Assembly: GCA_910579575.1 (NCBI GenBank)
Contig: CAJTUM010000007.1
Location: forward strand, 1 to 64,000
Length of the DNA stretch: 64,000 nt
Source of the DNA: an uncultured Eubacteriales bacterium
GTDB lineage: Bacteria; Bacillota; Clostridia; Oscillospirales; Butyricicoccaceae
Direction of reading: 5' to 3'
The position numbers were made by a program, and so were the translations under genes. Positions within the stretch are counted from its first letter, which is position 1. Every line of letters starts with the position of its first letter. The notes below the pieces were generated by a model, which saw only the letters and a list, made by a program, of their open reading frames with translations, searched no databases and was not told the DNA's origin. Of the stretch, positions 8,596 through 17,387 are shown piece after piece.

Positions 8596-9057
8596 ATGGC
8601 CGACGGAACGAAGCTGCTGGCGCAGAATAAAAAAGCGCGGCATGATTATTTTGTGGAAGAAACCTATGAGGCGGGCATTTCGCTGGCCGGCACAGAGGTG
8701 AAATCCATCCGCGCCGGGCGGACGAACCTGAAGGACAGCTATTGCAGCGTCAAAGACGGCGAGCTTTTTGTGCTGGGGATGCACGTCAGCCCCTATGAGC
8801 AGGGCAATATTTTTAATAAAGACCCTATGCGCCCCCGCCGGCTGTTGATGCATAAGCGGGAAATCCTGCGCCTCTATGGGCTGATGAAAAAAGACGGCTA
8901 TACGCTGATTCCCCTTTCCGTCTATCTCAAGCGTTCCCATGTCAAGCTTTCCATCGGCCTGTGCAAGGGCAAAAAGCTTCACGATAAGCGGGAGAGCCTC
9001 GCCAAGCGGGACGCCCAGCGGGAGATGGACCGCACGCTGAAGGAGCGCCGCGGCTGA
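8596..9057 (+). CDS. smpB: SsrA-binding protein SmpB
   Basis: This 153-residue protein binds tmRNA and brings it to stalled ribosomes for trans-translation. The conserved order is intact: [36 protein letters not shown], [22 protein letters not shown] segment near 75, then the basic C-terminal tail [23 protein letters not shown] that enters the mRNA channel. The ATG at 8596 follows AAGGGGG; a longer frame from 8548 is not supported. Its RNA partner ssrA starts 60 bp downstream, the standard arrangement. Confidence 0.97.
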   Translation: MADGTKLLAQNKKARHDYFVEETYEAGISLAGTEVKSIRAGRTNLKDSYCSVKDGELFVLGMHVSPYEQGNIFNKDPMRPRRLLMHKREILRLYGLMKKDGYTLIPLSVYLKRSHVKLSIGLCKGKKLHDKRESLAKRDAQREMDRTLKERRG

Positions 9058-9116
9058 CGGCCGCCGGCCGAACAAACCGTTTTTTAAGCAGTTTTTGTTG
9101 CATACAAGACCAGTTT

Positions 9117-9465
9117 GGGGGCGCCCAGGTTTCGACGGGGACTCTGAAACAGGTTTAGCGGGCAGAGGCGCATATCCTCTTAAAAATGTGCAGTTTATAA
9201 ATTAAACAACAACAATAAACTTGCTTACGCTGCCTAATTAAAGGCGGCCGTCCCCGCCGGAAGGGCCACGAGCCGGATGTGGGGCGTGGATAAGTGGCGT
9301 CCGTGAGCGCGCAAAGCTTTGAGCGCGCCATGCATCATGAAGCTACCAAGCGGTTGAGCCTGACGACCGGCGCCTCCGCGAGGGAATTCAAAGGATCGTC
9401 TGCGCCCGGAGAAAAACCTGTGGATCGGTTTTCGGACAGGGGTTCGATTCCCCTCGCCTCCACCA
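9117..9465 (+). ncRNA. ssrA: tmRNA (transfer-messenger RNA)
   Basis: The 349-nt RNA begins GGGGGCG, which pairs with CGCCTCC ahead of the encoded ACCA at 9462-9465. A tRNA-like T arm with GGTTCGATTCC lies at the 3' end, and the 5' CAGGTTTCGACGGGG box is typical. The tag frame runs from GCA at 9190 to TAA at 9235-9237 and reads AVYKLNNNNKLAYAA, so the full tag would be Ala plus these 15 residues. The hydrophobic AYAA end fits ClpXP recognition. Confidence 0.96.
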
Positions 9466-9540
9466 ACCAGGCATTGGACGAACGCCTATTATTTTACGGG
9501 CGGCTTTGCCGTGACGGCGTGGTTCGGATGTCAAAATGAA

Positions 9541-9585
9541 CAGCGCCGCCTTAGGAGAAAATCCTGAGGCGGCGCTGTTTTAGTT
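9541..9585 (+). terminator. Intrinsic terminator of ssrA
   Basis: A 16-bp stem with one mismatch (9541-9556/9562-9577, loop GAAAA), then TTTTAGTTT. The following 200 bp up to the kinase promoter show no feature. Confidence 0.88.
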
Positions 9586-9786
9586 TGCCTGTATAGAAGT
9601 AAGCCGAACCGAAAGCCAATTCTTTCCTTGCTTATTCTCCAAAGTAAAATCGATCTGTAAACCAAAAAACATGGACCCACTCAATCAGGTCGTCAAGCTG
9701 TTTTTTTGCCGCTGAGAATCAACGCAATCGCATTACTAATATCTTAAAATATATATGGGAAAAAGCCTGCGCCGCGCTGGGGACGG

Positions 9787-9816
9787 TTGACGCAAAATCG
9801 CGAGGGATGGTATAAT
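9787..9816 (+). promoter_or_regulatory. Promoter of the hybrid kinase operon
   Basis: TTGACG (9787-9792), 18 bp, TATAAT (9811-9816). It implies a leader of about 318 nt before the chosen start codon at 10141. Confidence 0.7.
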
Positions 9817-9873
9817 ATTATATTGATAGTATATCAGCGCCCTGCGGCAGCGGAATGCCGAAAGACCGGCAAA

Positions 9874-9922
9874 GCGATTTGCGGCGATTCGCTCGCTGAA
9901 AATGCAATCAGTCAGAAGGGAA
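9874..9922 (+). other. Shared leader element, copy in the kinase leader
   Basis: The stretch GCGATTTGCGGCGATTCG, then CTCGCTG, a gap and CAGAAGGGAA matches in order the elements at 17031-17082 and 48472-48521 (read on their minus strands). It lies inside the inferred 5' untranslated region. The rest of the leader up to 10140 is GC-rich without a recognised riboswitch. Confidence 0.55.
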
Positions 9923-10140
9923 CCCTGCAAAATCGCCTGATTTTGTGGGGCGGCGTTATGTGGCCGAAGGCCGAGGACGATGGAGCGAGGCTGGCCGCAC
10001 AAACGGCGCTGTGGGCTCGGGCCAGGCGTTTCTGCCGGGGGATCCCAGGAAATCACAGATTTTGCGGGGCTGCGCATTGGATGGAGTTGCAGGCTGGCGG
10101 CGGAAGCGCGCCAAATCAAACTGGCGGGGATGGAAGCAAA

Positions 10141-12690
10141 ATGGAAAAGAAACAGGGGAAAAAGAGGGAAAGCAGGGGGCTGCCCCTGTTGCTTTTGATT
10201 ATATTGTTCTTTTGCATTCTGAGCGCTGCGGTGCTTTTCGTATCCCATAAAATATCCCAGGAGATGTCGGATTCGGCGGTGCAAAATCTCAGCGAGAGCT
10301 TGGATTTAATTCAATATACCATCGAAGCGATTTTGCGCAAAGAGGCGGAGTTTCAAAAACTGATCGCCAAGGAGGCGGCGCTGGCAGAAGACCCGGAGGA
10401 ATACATCCGCTCTTATGAGAAAAACGATACCATGGTGAAGCTGTCTTTGATTTTGGCCGGGGAAGAGGTCGGCGTTTCCAACAGTGGAGAAGCGTTCACA
10501 GCGGAAGGATTGGATTTCTCTATGAAAAGGGCGGTGGAGGGGTTGCCGATCTCCCAATCTTATGTCAATTACATGGGCGCTTGGGCCTATTCCATGAAAT
10601 GCCCCGTGGTCCGGGACGGCGAAACCGTCGGCGACCTCTATGTGGAATACACCTATGATTCCCTGGAACGTTCGTTGCCCGACAGCTTTTACAACAAACA
10701 AGCCGCTCTTTATATCATGGACGCGGAAACCCAACGGTTTGTGCTCAAACCCACAGGAATGGGGCAGCGCAGCGCAGGGCATCTGAATTTGGAAGATTTT
10801 TATCGGGCCAACAGCATTGAGAGCCCGCAGCTGCGGGCCGAAGTGCAGACCGCTTTGGAAAACGGGCAGAACATTCTCTTTTACCACGATATCCGCAATG
10901 TGAAAGCGCTGAACTATATTTGGACGGTCAACGACGGGGCGGTCTTTTTGATCGGCTATGTGCCGCTGGACGCTATCCAGCAAGAGGGCCGAACGGTCAA
11001 TCAGAATATTTTCATCATGGTTTTCGTCATGCTGACCGCGTTTTTGCTGTGTTGCTTGCTGTATTCTTTCAGCCAGAAGCAACAGAACAAAATCCGTCAG
11101 GAGCGGGAGATGGAGCGGGAAATCCATAACAAACAGCTGTCCGAGGCGCTGCAGGCGGCTCGGATTGCCAGCACGTCCAAAACCACCTTTCTCTCCAATA
11201 TGTCTCACGATATCCGGACGCCGATGAACGCGGTGTTGGGCTTTGCCAATCTGTTGGCCAAAGAGACGGAAAATCCTGTTAAGGTTAAGGAATACACGAA
11301 AAAAATCATGGCCTCAGGCCAGCATCTTCTCAGCTTAATCAACGATATTTTAGACGTCTCGAAGATTGAGAGCGGCAAAGTTGTGCTGAATTTTGAGAAA
11401 TTTACGCTCAGCGACCTGGTATCCTCGGCGGACGCCATTATACAGCCCATGGCCAAGGCCAAAAAGCAAAATTTTCATGTCTCTGTGACAGGCGTGCGCC
11501 ACGAAGAGCTGATTGGAGACGAAACCCGGATGAACCAGATTTTGATCAATCTGCTTTCCAACGCGGTGAAATATACCCAAGAAGGCGGCGATATCTGGTT
11601 CCGCGTCATTGGTTTGAAGCAGCGTTCCAGCCAATTTGAGCATATCCGCATCGAGGTGGAGGACAACGGGTACGGCATGACGCCGGAATACCTGGAAACC
11701 ATTTTCGACGCCTTTACCCGGGCGGAAAACAGCACGACCAACAAAGTGCAAGGCACCGGCTTGGGCATGGCGATCACCAAAAACATTGTAGAGTTGATGG
11801 GCGGCTCGATCGAGGTGTCCAGCCAGGTGGACAAAGGAAGCCTGTTTCGAGTAGAGCTGGAATGCCGCATTGCGGAAGACCAACAAGACGAGCCGTTTTG
11901 GCGGCAAAACGGCGTCGAGCGGCTGCTGGTTCTTGCGGAAGACCAAGAGCTTTGCTGGAATATCAAGGAATTGATGCGGGAGGCTGGCGTCGCGGCGGAC
12001 GCCGCCGCCGACCTAAGCCAAGGGCTGGATTTGATGCGGAATCAGCCCTATCCGCTGATTTTGTTGGATTGGGAGCTGCCTGGCGCAGGCGAGGCTCTGG
12101 CGGCGCTGCAGGCAGCCCTGCCGGAAAACGGAGCGCTTTTTCTGCTGACCTCCTATGAGGCGGAGGAGAAAGCGCCCTTGCCGGAGGGCGCGGCCGCGCT
12201 GCCCAAACCCTTTTTTGTCTCCGCGCTGAAAGAAAAATGGACAGAGCTACAGCAGCCCGACGACGGTAAAGACCAAGAGGAGCAAGAGGCCAATAGCCTG
12301 AAGGGCCTGCGCTTTTTGGCTGCGGAGGACAATGAAATCAACGCAGAGATTTTGGCGGAAATTTTGGAGTTTGAGGGGGCTTCCTGCGAGATTATGAGCA
12401 ACGGCAAGCTGGCGCTGGAGCGCTTTGACCAGGCGCAGCCCGGCGACTTTGACGCTATTTTGATGGATGTGCAGATGCCGGTGATGAACGGTTATGAGGC
12501 GACGCAAGCCATCCGCGCCCTGCCGCGGGAGGACGCCAAAAGCATTCCCATCATCGCCATGACGGCCAACGCCTTTGCAGAGGATGAAAAGGCGGCGCTG
12601 GACGCCGGCATGAACGCCCATGTGGCCAAGCCGTTGGATGTGAAGCTGCTGAAAAAAGCAATCCGACAGTATACGGGGGGAACGGAGTAA
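10141..12690 (+). CDS. Hybrid sensor histidine kinase / response regulator
   Basis: This 849-residue membrane kinase has TM1 at about 14-36, an extracytoplasmic sensor of about 250 residues (Cache-like by layout), TM2 at about 289-310, a HisKA domain with NMSHDIRTPMNA (H356), an HATPase domain (NQILINLLSNAVKYT near 465, DNGYGM, GTGLGMAI near 539) and two receivers. The first receiver is divergent but has D643 (LLDWELPG) and a lysine; the second is canonical with D776 (LMDVQMPVMNG). No DNA-binding output is attached, so the last phosphate acceptor is elsewhere. The ATG at 10141 follows GGAAGCAAA; upstream in-frame sequence overlaps the promoter. The stop is one base from the next start, so kinase and binding protein are likely coupled. 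Confidence 0.93.
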   Translation: MEKKQGKKRESRGLPLLLLIILFFCILSAAVLFVSHKISQEMSDSAVQNLSESLDLIQYTIEAILRKEAEFQKLIAKEAALAEDPEEYIRSYEKNDTMVKLSLILAGEEVGVSNSGEAFTAEGLDFSMKRAVEGLPISQSYVNYMGAWAYSMKCPVVRDGETVGDLYVEYTYDSLERSLPDSFYNKQAALYIMDAETQRFVLKPTGMGQRSAGHLNLEDFYRANSIESPQLRAEVQTALENGQNILFYHDIRNVKALNYIWTVNDGAVFLIGYVPLDAIQQEGRTVNQNIFIMVFVMLTAFLLCCLLYSFSQKQQNKIRQEREMEREIHNKQLSEALQAARIASTSKTTFLSNMSHDIRTPMNAVLGFANLLAKETENPVKVKEYTKKIMASGQHLLSLINDILDVSKIESGKVVLNFEKFTLSDLVSSADAIIQPMAKAKKQNFHVSVTGVRHEELIGDETRMNQILINLLSNAVKYTQEGGDIWFRVIGLKQRSSQFEHIRIEVEDNGYGMTPEYLETIFDAFTRAENSTTNKVQGTGLGMAITKNIVELMGGSIEVSSQVDKGSLFRVELECRIAEDQQDEPFWRQNGVERLLVLAEDQELCWNIKELMREAGVAADAAADLSQGLDLMRNQPYPLILLDWELPGAGEALAALQAALPENGALFLLTSYEAEEKAPLPEGAAALPKPFFVSALKEKWTELQQPDDGKDQEEQEANSLKGLRFLAAEDNEINAEILAEILEFEGASCEIMSNGKLALERFDQAQPGDFDAILMDVQMPVMNGYEATQAIRALPREDAKSIPIIAMTANAFAEDEKAALDAGMNAHVAKPLDVKLLKKAIRQYTGGTE

Positions 12691-12691
12691 C

Positions 12692-14014
12692 ATGAACAAG
12701 CAAAATAGAAACATCAAGAAAAAAGATTTGGCCGTTCTTGGGCTGGCCGCCTCCGCGCTGTTGATCTTGACGGCCTGCGAAAAGTCGGAGCAGTCCGGCG
12801 TCAATCTGTTGCCAGCGGAGCAAGAGGAACAACAGACTGTCAATCTATTTAGCCCGATGGAAAAGACCGAACCCGACACGGAAAACGCGGCGCGAAACGC
12901 CACAGACACCACCGTCGCCATGGTGGAGGAAAAACTGGGCGTGGCCGTGGCCTATAAAACCTATACGGCGGAAAATTATAAAGACAAAACCTACGACGAT
13001 GTGGCGCTGGATAGAGCACGCAATAATATGGACGATATCTACCTGCTGAACCCGGACGCCATCACGGCCTTGGGCGTGGAAGGAATGCTGGCGGATTTAT
13101 CCGGGCTGGAATGCGTCCAAAACCTGCGGGACGTGGTGAAAGTCGCCAACACAGTGGACGGTAAATTGGTAGCCATTCCTCAAGAGGTGGTGGCTTACGG
13201 ATTGTTTGTCAATCAGGATCTTTTTGACCAATACAAGCTGAAGCTGCCTGAAACGCCGGAGGAATTTTTGGAATGCTGCCGGGTTTTCAAAGAAAACGGC
13301 ATTGAGACGCCGGTGGGCGCCAACCGCTGGTGGCTGGAAACCTTTGTGCTGGCGCAGGCTTATGCGGATTTATACAACGGCGGCAATACTGCGGCAGAGA
13401 TCGAAGCCCTGAACAGCGGCCAGGCCAAATACAGCGATTATATGCGCCCCGGCTTTGAATTTTTGCAAACCATGATCGACAAAGGGTATATCGACCCGGA
13501 GAAAGCGCTGGTTAGCGAGGCTATCGAGGGAGAAGGGCCGGATTTTCTGGCCCAGAAAACGCCTATCGTCATGGCTTATTGGGGAGCGGCCAATGCGGAA
13601 ACCGCTTATGGCAAGCCGTCGTTTCAGATGCAGGTCATCGGCTTTCCCAGCAGCCGGGGGCAGATGCCGGTGATGTCCATGACGGGCTTTGCCGTCGGCG
13701 CCCAAGCGGAGCACAAAGAAACGGCTATGCAGGTGCTGAATGAGATCCTTTCCGACCAAGCCCTTCAGGCTTATGCGGAGATCAACCGGGTGATTTCCCC
13801 GTCGAAAAACATATCGGTGGAATGCGTTCCCGCCTTGAAGCGGCTGAACGACCGGATTGAAAAGAATGTCTTTGTGTTGGGCGCAAACGCCAATATGAAG
13901 CTGGAGCAATGGGGCAATACCTGCCTGGTGGTCCGCCAGCTGCTGGGCGGCGCCACGGTGGACGAGTGTATGGCCGAATTTGACCGCCTGCAAGCGGAAA
14001 CCCTGGAACAATAG
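12692..14014 (+). CDS. Extracellular solute-binding lipoprotein (sugar-type, family 1)
   Basis: A 440-residue Sec lipoprotein with lipobox LTAC at about 26-29 and an acidic linker, then a family 1 periplasmic-binding fold (PQEVVAYGLFVNQDLFDQYKLKLPETPEEF; the MTGFAVGAQAEHKETAMQVLNEI segment near the C-terminal lobe). Such proteins usually deliver oligosaccharides to ABC permeases, but no permease or ATPase is nearby. Instead it follows the hybrid kinase by one base. By analogy with other kinase/binding-protein pairs, it may present a ligand to the kinase sensor domain; this is inference from context. The ligand is unknown. Confidence 0.88.
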   Translation: MNKQNRNIKKKDLAVLGLAASALLILTACEKSEQSGVNLLPAEQEEQQTVNLFSPMEKTEPDTENAARNATDTTVAMVEEKLGVAVAYKTYTAENYKDKTYDDVALDRARNNMDDIYLLNPDAITALGVEGMLADLSGLECVQNLRDVVKVANTVDGKLVAIPQEVVAYGLFVNQDLFDQYKLKLPETPEEFLECCRVFKENGIETPVGANRWWLETFVLAQAYADLYNGGNTAAEIEALNSGQAKYSDYMRPGFEFLQTMIDKGYIDPEKALVSEAIEGEGPDFLAQKTPIVMAYWGAANAETAYGKPSFQMQVIGFPSSRGQMPVMSMTGFAVGAQAEHKETAMQVLNEILSDQALQAYAEINRVISPSKNISVECVPALKRLNDRIEKNVFVLGANANMKLEQWGNTCLVVRQLLGGATVDECMAEFDRLQAETLEQ

Positions 14015-14034
14015 AAGAGCGGCCGCGGCGTGAC

Positions 14035-14066
14035 AAAGGCCCTGGAGACGATTCTCCAGGGCCTTT
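14035..14066. terminator. Hairpin between convergent genes
   Basis: A 14-bp perfect stem AAAGGCCCTGGAGA / TCTCCAGGGCCTTT with loop CGAT. The T-run is short, so termination in both directions is likely but not certain. Confidence 0.6.
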
Positions 14067-14096
14067 GCGCGACATGAAATAAATCGAAAGGGCAGG

Positions 14097-15515
14097 TTAT
14101 TTCCCTGCTTCAGGGGCAGGCGTTTTCCTCTCGGCGTCAAGCGCCGGCTGCTGCACGGGCGGCTCTTTGGTTTCTCCCAGGAAGGAGGGCAGATTCATGC
14201 CGGCCATATTGAACAGCTCGTTCATAGGCGGGATGCTTTTCATCAAGCCGGATACGAAGCCGGCGGTGGCCGTTTTGCCGTCCTGCTGATTGCCGCCGTC
14301 CCATACGGTGACTTTGTCGATTTTGATATTTTTCACAGCTTCCACCTGAATGCGGATCAGCTCTTCCATCTTGTCGGCCAGCATCAGGCGCAGGGCGTCG
14401 CTGGCGTCGCCGCCGGCGGCCTGGACGATTTGCTGCAAACCTTCGGCCTGCTTGGTCAGTATCGCCTGCGTACCGGTGGCCTCCGCCTGCATTTTAGACA
14501 AAATGGCGTCGGCCTCGCCTCGGGCTTTGCGGCGGATCTGCTCCGCCTCCGCCTCGGCTTCCAGCTCCAGTTTGCGCTTTTCAATTTCCGTTTTGACGAT
14601 GACGTCCGCCTCTTGGGTGGCTTTTTCCCGGGCGTAACGGGCCTGCTCGGCCAGCTGTTCGGCGGCGTAAGCCTCTTCCAGAGCCTTGGCCGCCTGGATT
14701 TTCTCGGCGGCAGTGGCGATTTTCAGGGCTTCCGCCTCTTTTTCCCGGCGGGCGGCGTTGGACATGGCCACTTCCATTTTGGCGGCGTTTTCGCCCTGGA
14801 TGGCCTCGGAATCAGCTTGAGCCACCTGGACGCGCTGGTCTCTGTGGGCGTTGGCTTCGCCAATAGAGCCGTCTCTGTCTTTTTCAGCCACGCTCTTTTT
14901 GGCGTCGTTGATGGCCTTGGCGGCGGCTTCTTTGCCCAGGGCGGAGATATAGCCGCTTTCGTCGCTGATGTCGGTGACGTTAACGTTGATGAGCCGCAGG
15001 CCGATTTTCTTCAGCTCGCCCTCCACATTGCGGGAAACGGCCTCCAGAAATTTATCCCGGTCGGTGTTGATTTCCTCAATGTCCATGGTGGCGATGACCA
15101 GACGCAGTTGGCCGAAAATAATGTCTTTGGCCAGCTCCTGGATTTCCTGAAGCTTCAGGCCCAGCAGGCGCTCGGCGGCGTTTTGCATAACGCCAGGCTC
15201 TGTGGAGATGCCCACAGTGAAGCGGGAGGGCACGTTGATGCGGATATTCTGGCGGGACAAGGCGTTTTCCAGATCCACTGAAATGGACAGCGGCGTCAGA
15301 TCCAGAAATTCGCGGGACTGAACCACAGGCCACACAAAAGCCGCGCCGCCGTGGATGCATTTGGCGCTGCGGGCGCTGCCGTCTTTGTTGTTGCCTACTT
15401 TGCCGTAGATGACCATCACTTTGTCCGAGGGACACTTTTTGTACCGGGACAGCAACAGAGTCACTGTGGAGAAAAGCAGCAGCACAACGACGCACACAAG
15501 GATAATCGTTTCCAT
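14097..15515 (-). CDS. Flotillin-like SPFH membrane protein (YuaG/FloT type)
   Basis: A 472-residue protein with one N-terminal membrane segment (4-23), an SPFH domain (about 30-210, with INVPSRFTVGISTEPGVMQNAAERLLGL) and a long Ala/Glu/Lys coiled-coil stalk (about 210-370). Bacterial flotillins scaffold membrane microdomains and stabilise protein complexes. The last 70 residues are a flexible tail. It follows an NfeD-like gene, matching the yuaF-yuaG order of Bacillus subtilis, where both proteins act together. GAGAGGTATGAACAA precedes the ATG at 15515. Confidence 0.92.
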   Translation of the reverse strand: METIILVCVVVLLLFSTVTLLLSRYKKCPSDKVMVIYGKVGNNKDGSARSAKCIHGGAAFVWPVVQSREFLDLTPLSISVDLENALSRQNIRINVPSRFTVGISTEPGVMQNAAERLLGLKLQEIQELAKDIIFGQLRLVIATMDIEEINTDRDKFLEAVSRNVEGELKKIGLRLINVNVTDISDESGYISALGKEAAAKAINDAKKSVAEKDRDGSIGEANAHRDQRVQVAQADSEAIQGENAAKMEVAMSNAARREKEAEALKIATAAEKIQAAKALEEAYAAEQLAEQARYAREKATQEADVIVKTEIEKRKLELEAEAEAEQIRRKARGEADAILSKMQAEATGTQAILTKQAEGLQQIVQAAGGDASDALRLMLADKMEELIRIQVEAVKNIKIDKVTVWDGGNQQDGKTATAGFVSGLMKSIPPMNELFNMAGMNLPSFLGETKEPPVQQPALDAERKTPAPEAGK

Positions 15516-15609
15516 TTGTTCATACCTCTCTTTTTTTATTGAATCGCGGTTGAAAGGGAATATTGCCCCAGTTCAACTGCGCGGACGATAGATTCCGCGG
15601 CGGCCGCTC

Positions 15610-16302
15610 CTATTTGCGGCACACCACCAAAGTGCTTTTGCCGGAGACGCCCACCACCACAACCTCGCTGCCTGTGGGAATTGGCTGCTCGTCGTCGGTG
15701 ACGGCGTCAAATTCGCCCAGACGGTCCTGCACCAACAGGCTGACCTTGCCTTTCTGGCGGCGGGCGGCGGGGATGGTGAGATAGACGGAGCCGCAGGCGC
15801 CCAAGGCGTTTTTCAGGTTCAGCGTGCCGTCGGATTGCAGACCCATAGCGGCCCGCATCATGGCGGCAAGGATAATCATAGCCGCAGAGCCCAAGGCCAG
15901 GGAAGTCAAGCAGGATATGGCCGCCCCTGCGCCTGAGCGCAGCATGGCAAGGCCGCACCAGCCGAAGACGGAGAAAAAAGCCACCAACCCCCGGATGGTA
16001 AACACCCGCAGGCCTCCGTCTGACGAAATTTCGCGGCCGGGCAGGTCTGGGTCCAAATCCAGCTCCATATCGGGAATGCCGTCGCCGTCCAAATCGATTC
16101 CTTCCATGCCGCCGACGTCAATATCCGGGATTCCGTCTCCGTCCAGGTCCACGCCGTCGGAAATTCCGTCTGTGCCGGCGTCGCCGTTTCCCAGGCCGAT
16201 CAATAGCAGCACCGTCTGAATGGCCAGCACCAGCGTAGCCGGAATGGCCACATAAGCGAAGCATCGCTCCAAGCCTGTCAGCGCGTTCCACCATTCTACC
16301 AT
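15610..16302 (-). CDS. NfeD/YuaF-like membrane protein with two DxDGDG loops
   Basis: This 230-residue protein has a hydrophobic segment near 15-36, then an acidic stretch containing two copies of DLDGDGIPD, two or three further hydrophobic segments (about 95-150), and a C-terminal OB-fold-like part (QDRLGEFDAVTDDEQPIPTGSEVVVVGVSGKSTLVV) as in NfeD proteins. NfeD partners flotillins. The DxDxDGxxD pattern is the calcium loop of EF-hand or thrombospondin-3 type repeats and is not usual in this family. The ATG at 16302 with GGGGG upstream is preferred to a TTG two codons earlier. The flotillin gene begins 94 bp downstream. Confidence 0.85.
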   Translation of the reverse strand: MVEWWNALTGLERCFAYVAIPATLVLAIQTVLLLIGLGNGDAGTDGISDGVDLDGDGIPDIDVGGMEGIDLDGDGIPDMELDLDPDLPGREISSDGGLRVFTIRGLVAFFSVFGWCGLAMLRSGAGAAISCLTSLALGSAAMIILAAMMRAAMGLQSDGTLNLKNALGACGSVYLTIPAARRQKGKVSLLVQDRLGEFDAVTDDEQPIPTGSEVVVVGVSGKSTLVVCRK

Positions 16303-16432
16303 AGTCAATTCCCCCTTTTCTTATCCCAACAATGCAACGATAGAAGCGGTTTCCTTTGGAAGCCGCGTTTTGGTTTCTTGTTCTCTCTTTTGTCTCTACC
16401 TGCGGCAGGCCCCGGTTTTGGGGGGCAAGCCG

Positions 16433-16993
16433 TCAGTTTTCCAGTTGCTCCAGCAGCAGCTGGGCCTGCTGCTTGAAGCTGGAGGCGATATAAGCCGTCA
16501 CCGTCACGCGCAGCACCAACGCCACCCGAGCCTTGGCGCCGGGATAGGGCTCCTGATAATCGGCCAGCACCTGCCGGCACAAATCCTTCAGCTGGTCGGA
16601 GCCGCTCATATGCTGGGTTTCCAGCGAGGCCGTCAGCTCTGCCACATAAAGGTAAAACCGGCTGTCGTCGATAATATCGTCCGATTCCTGGTCCAGCTGG
16701 CCGTTGATGTAAGAGAGCAGCCGGCAGATGGCGTCCAGCGGCAGCGCGTCCCGCAGCATATTGATAATCAGAATGCGGCTGAGCTGCCGGCGGCTGTATT
16801 TTTTGTTTTGAGGGGGCGATAAAAACCCCCGTTTCACCCAATTCTGAATGGTATAAGGCTCTAACCCAGTAAATTGAGCCACCTGCGAAAGCATCAGCCC
16901 GCCTGTGAGAAACATAGAAGTCAGCAGGGTATCGGCGGCGCCGGGCCGGCTGATATCGATTTCTGCTGTGGAACCCGGCAGATTTTTTAACAT
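16433..16993 (-). CDS. DUF1836 helix-turn-helix protein
   Basis: A 186-residue cytoplasmic protein with the DUF1836 signature: LSQVAQFTGLEPYTIQNWVKRGFLSPPQNKKYSRRQLSRILIINMLR, a MerR-like winged helix-turn-helix, followed by a helical domain (about 85-180). The family is common in Firmicutes and assumed to bind DNA; targets are unknown. It starts at ATG 16993 after GGGGAGAAAAAGG. It sits in a reverse-strand group with a small membrane protein upstream and NfeD/flotillin downstream, so it may regulate membrane-domain genes. Its leader carries the shared element at 17031-17082. Confidence 0.87.
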   Translation of the reverse strand: MLKNLPGSTAEIDISRPGAADTLLTSMFLTGGLMLSQVAQFTGLEPYTIQNWVKRGFLSPPQNKKYSRRQLSRILIINMLRDALPLDAICRLLSYINGQLDQESDDIIDDSRFYLYVAELTASLETQHMSGSDQLKDLCRQVLADYQEPYPGAKARVALVLRVTVTAYIASSFKQQAQLLLEQLEN

Positions 16994-17030
16994 GGCACCT
17001 TTTTCTCCCCTGAACCGTTGGTTTTTGGGG

Positions 17031-17082
17031 CCCCTTTCTGATGGAATGGATTTGTCGGCGAGCGAATCGCAGGAAATCGGTT
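17031..17082 (-). other. Shared leader element, copy upstream of DUF1836
   Basis: On the minus strand the core AACCGATTTCCTGCGATTCG is followed by CTCGCCG, AATCCAT and CAGAAAGG. About 22 of 25 core bases match the copy at 48472-48521. It lies between the 73-residue gene and the DUF1836 ribosome site. Confidence 0.6.
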
Positions 17083-17111
17083 CGCTACGGCGTCGCTTGC
17101 GGCAGGACCGA

Positions 17112-17333
17112 CTACCCGACGGTTTGGATCAGCTGAACCAGACCATATAAACCCAGCAGAGTCAAAACGGCGCCGCGCGCCAAATGGGCCTTTTTCCGGT
17201 CCTTGGGCATTTCCTTCGCCCCATAGCTGCCGTAAGCCCGGCCCTCGGTCAGATACCAGCTCAGCTGGGGCTTTGCCAGAAATATTACGCCGGAAACAAA
17301 AAACAGTAAGCTGACGCAGTTGATGATCGTCAT
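17112..17333 (-). CDS. Small two-segment membrane protein
   Basis: A 73-residue protein with hydrophobic stretches at about 4-20 and 53-70 separated by a basic loop (KEMPKDRKKAHLARG). No family is recognised with confidence. It has the strongest promoter of the reverse-strand group and the ribosome site GGGAGGG, so it is probably a real gene and the first of an operon running to the flotillin gene. Its function is unknown. Confidence 0.72.
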   Translation of the reverse strand: MTIINCVSLLFFVSGVIFLAKPQLSWYLTEGRAYGSYGAKEMPKDRKKAHLARGAVLTLLGLYGLVQLIQTVG

Positions 17334-17387
17334 TGGAATCCCTCCCCATGGGTTTGATGTCTGTCGTTCTGTTTTTAGCTTGATAAC

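Noticed and set aside
9787..10140. N-terminal extension of the hybrid kinase
   Set aside because: The frame is open, but it begins within the promoter, and its composition lacks a signal or domain. The ATG at 10141 is directly followed by a basic stretch and TM1, as expected.
15610..16308. TTG start two codons before the ATG of the NfeD-like gene
   Set aside because: The ATG at 16302 has a better ribosome-site distance and is the more common start codon.
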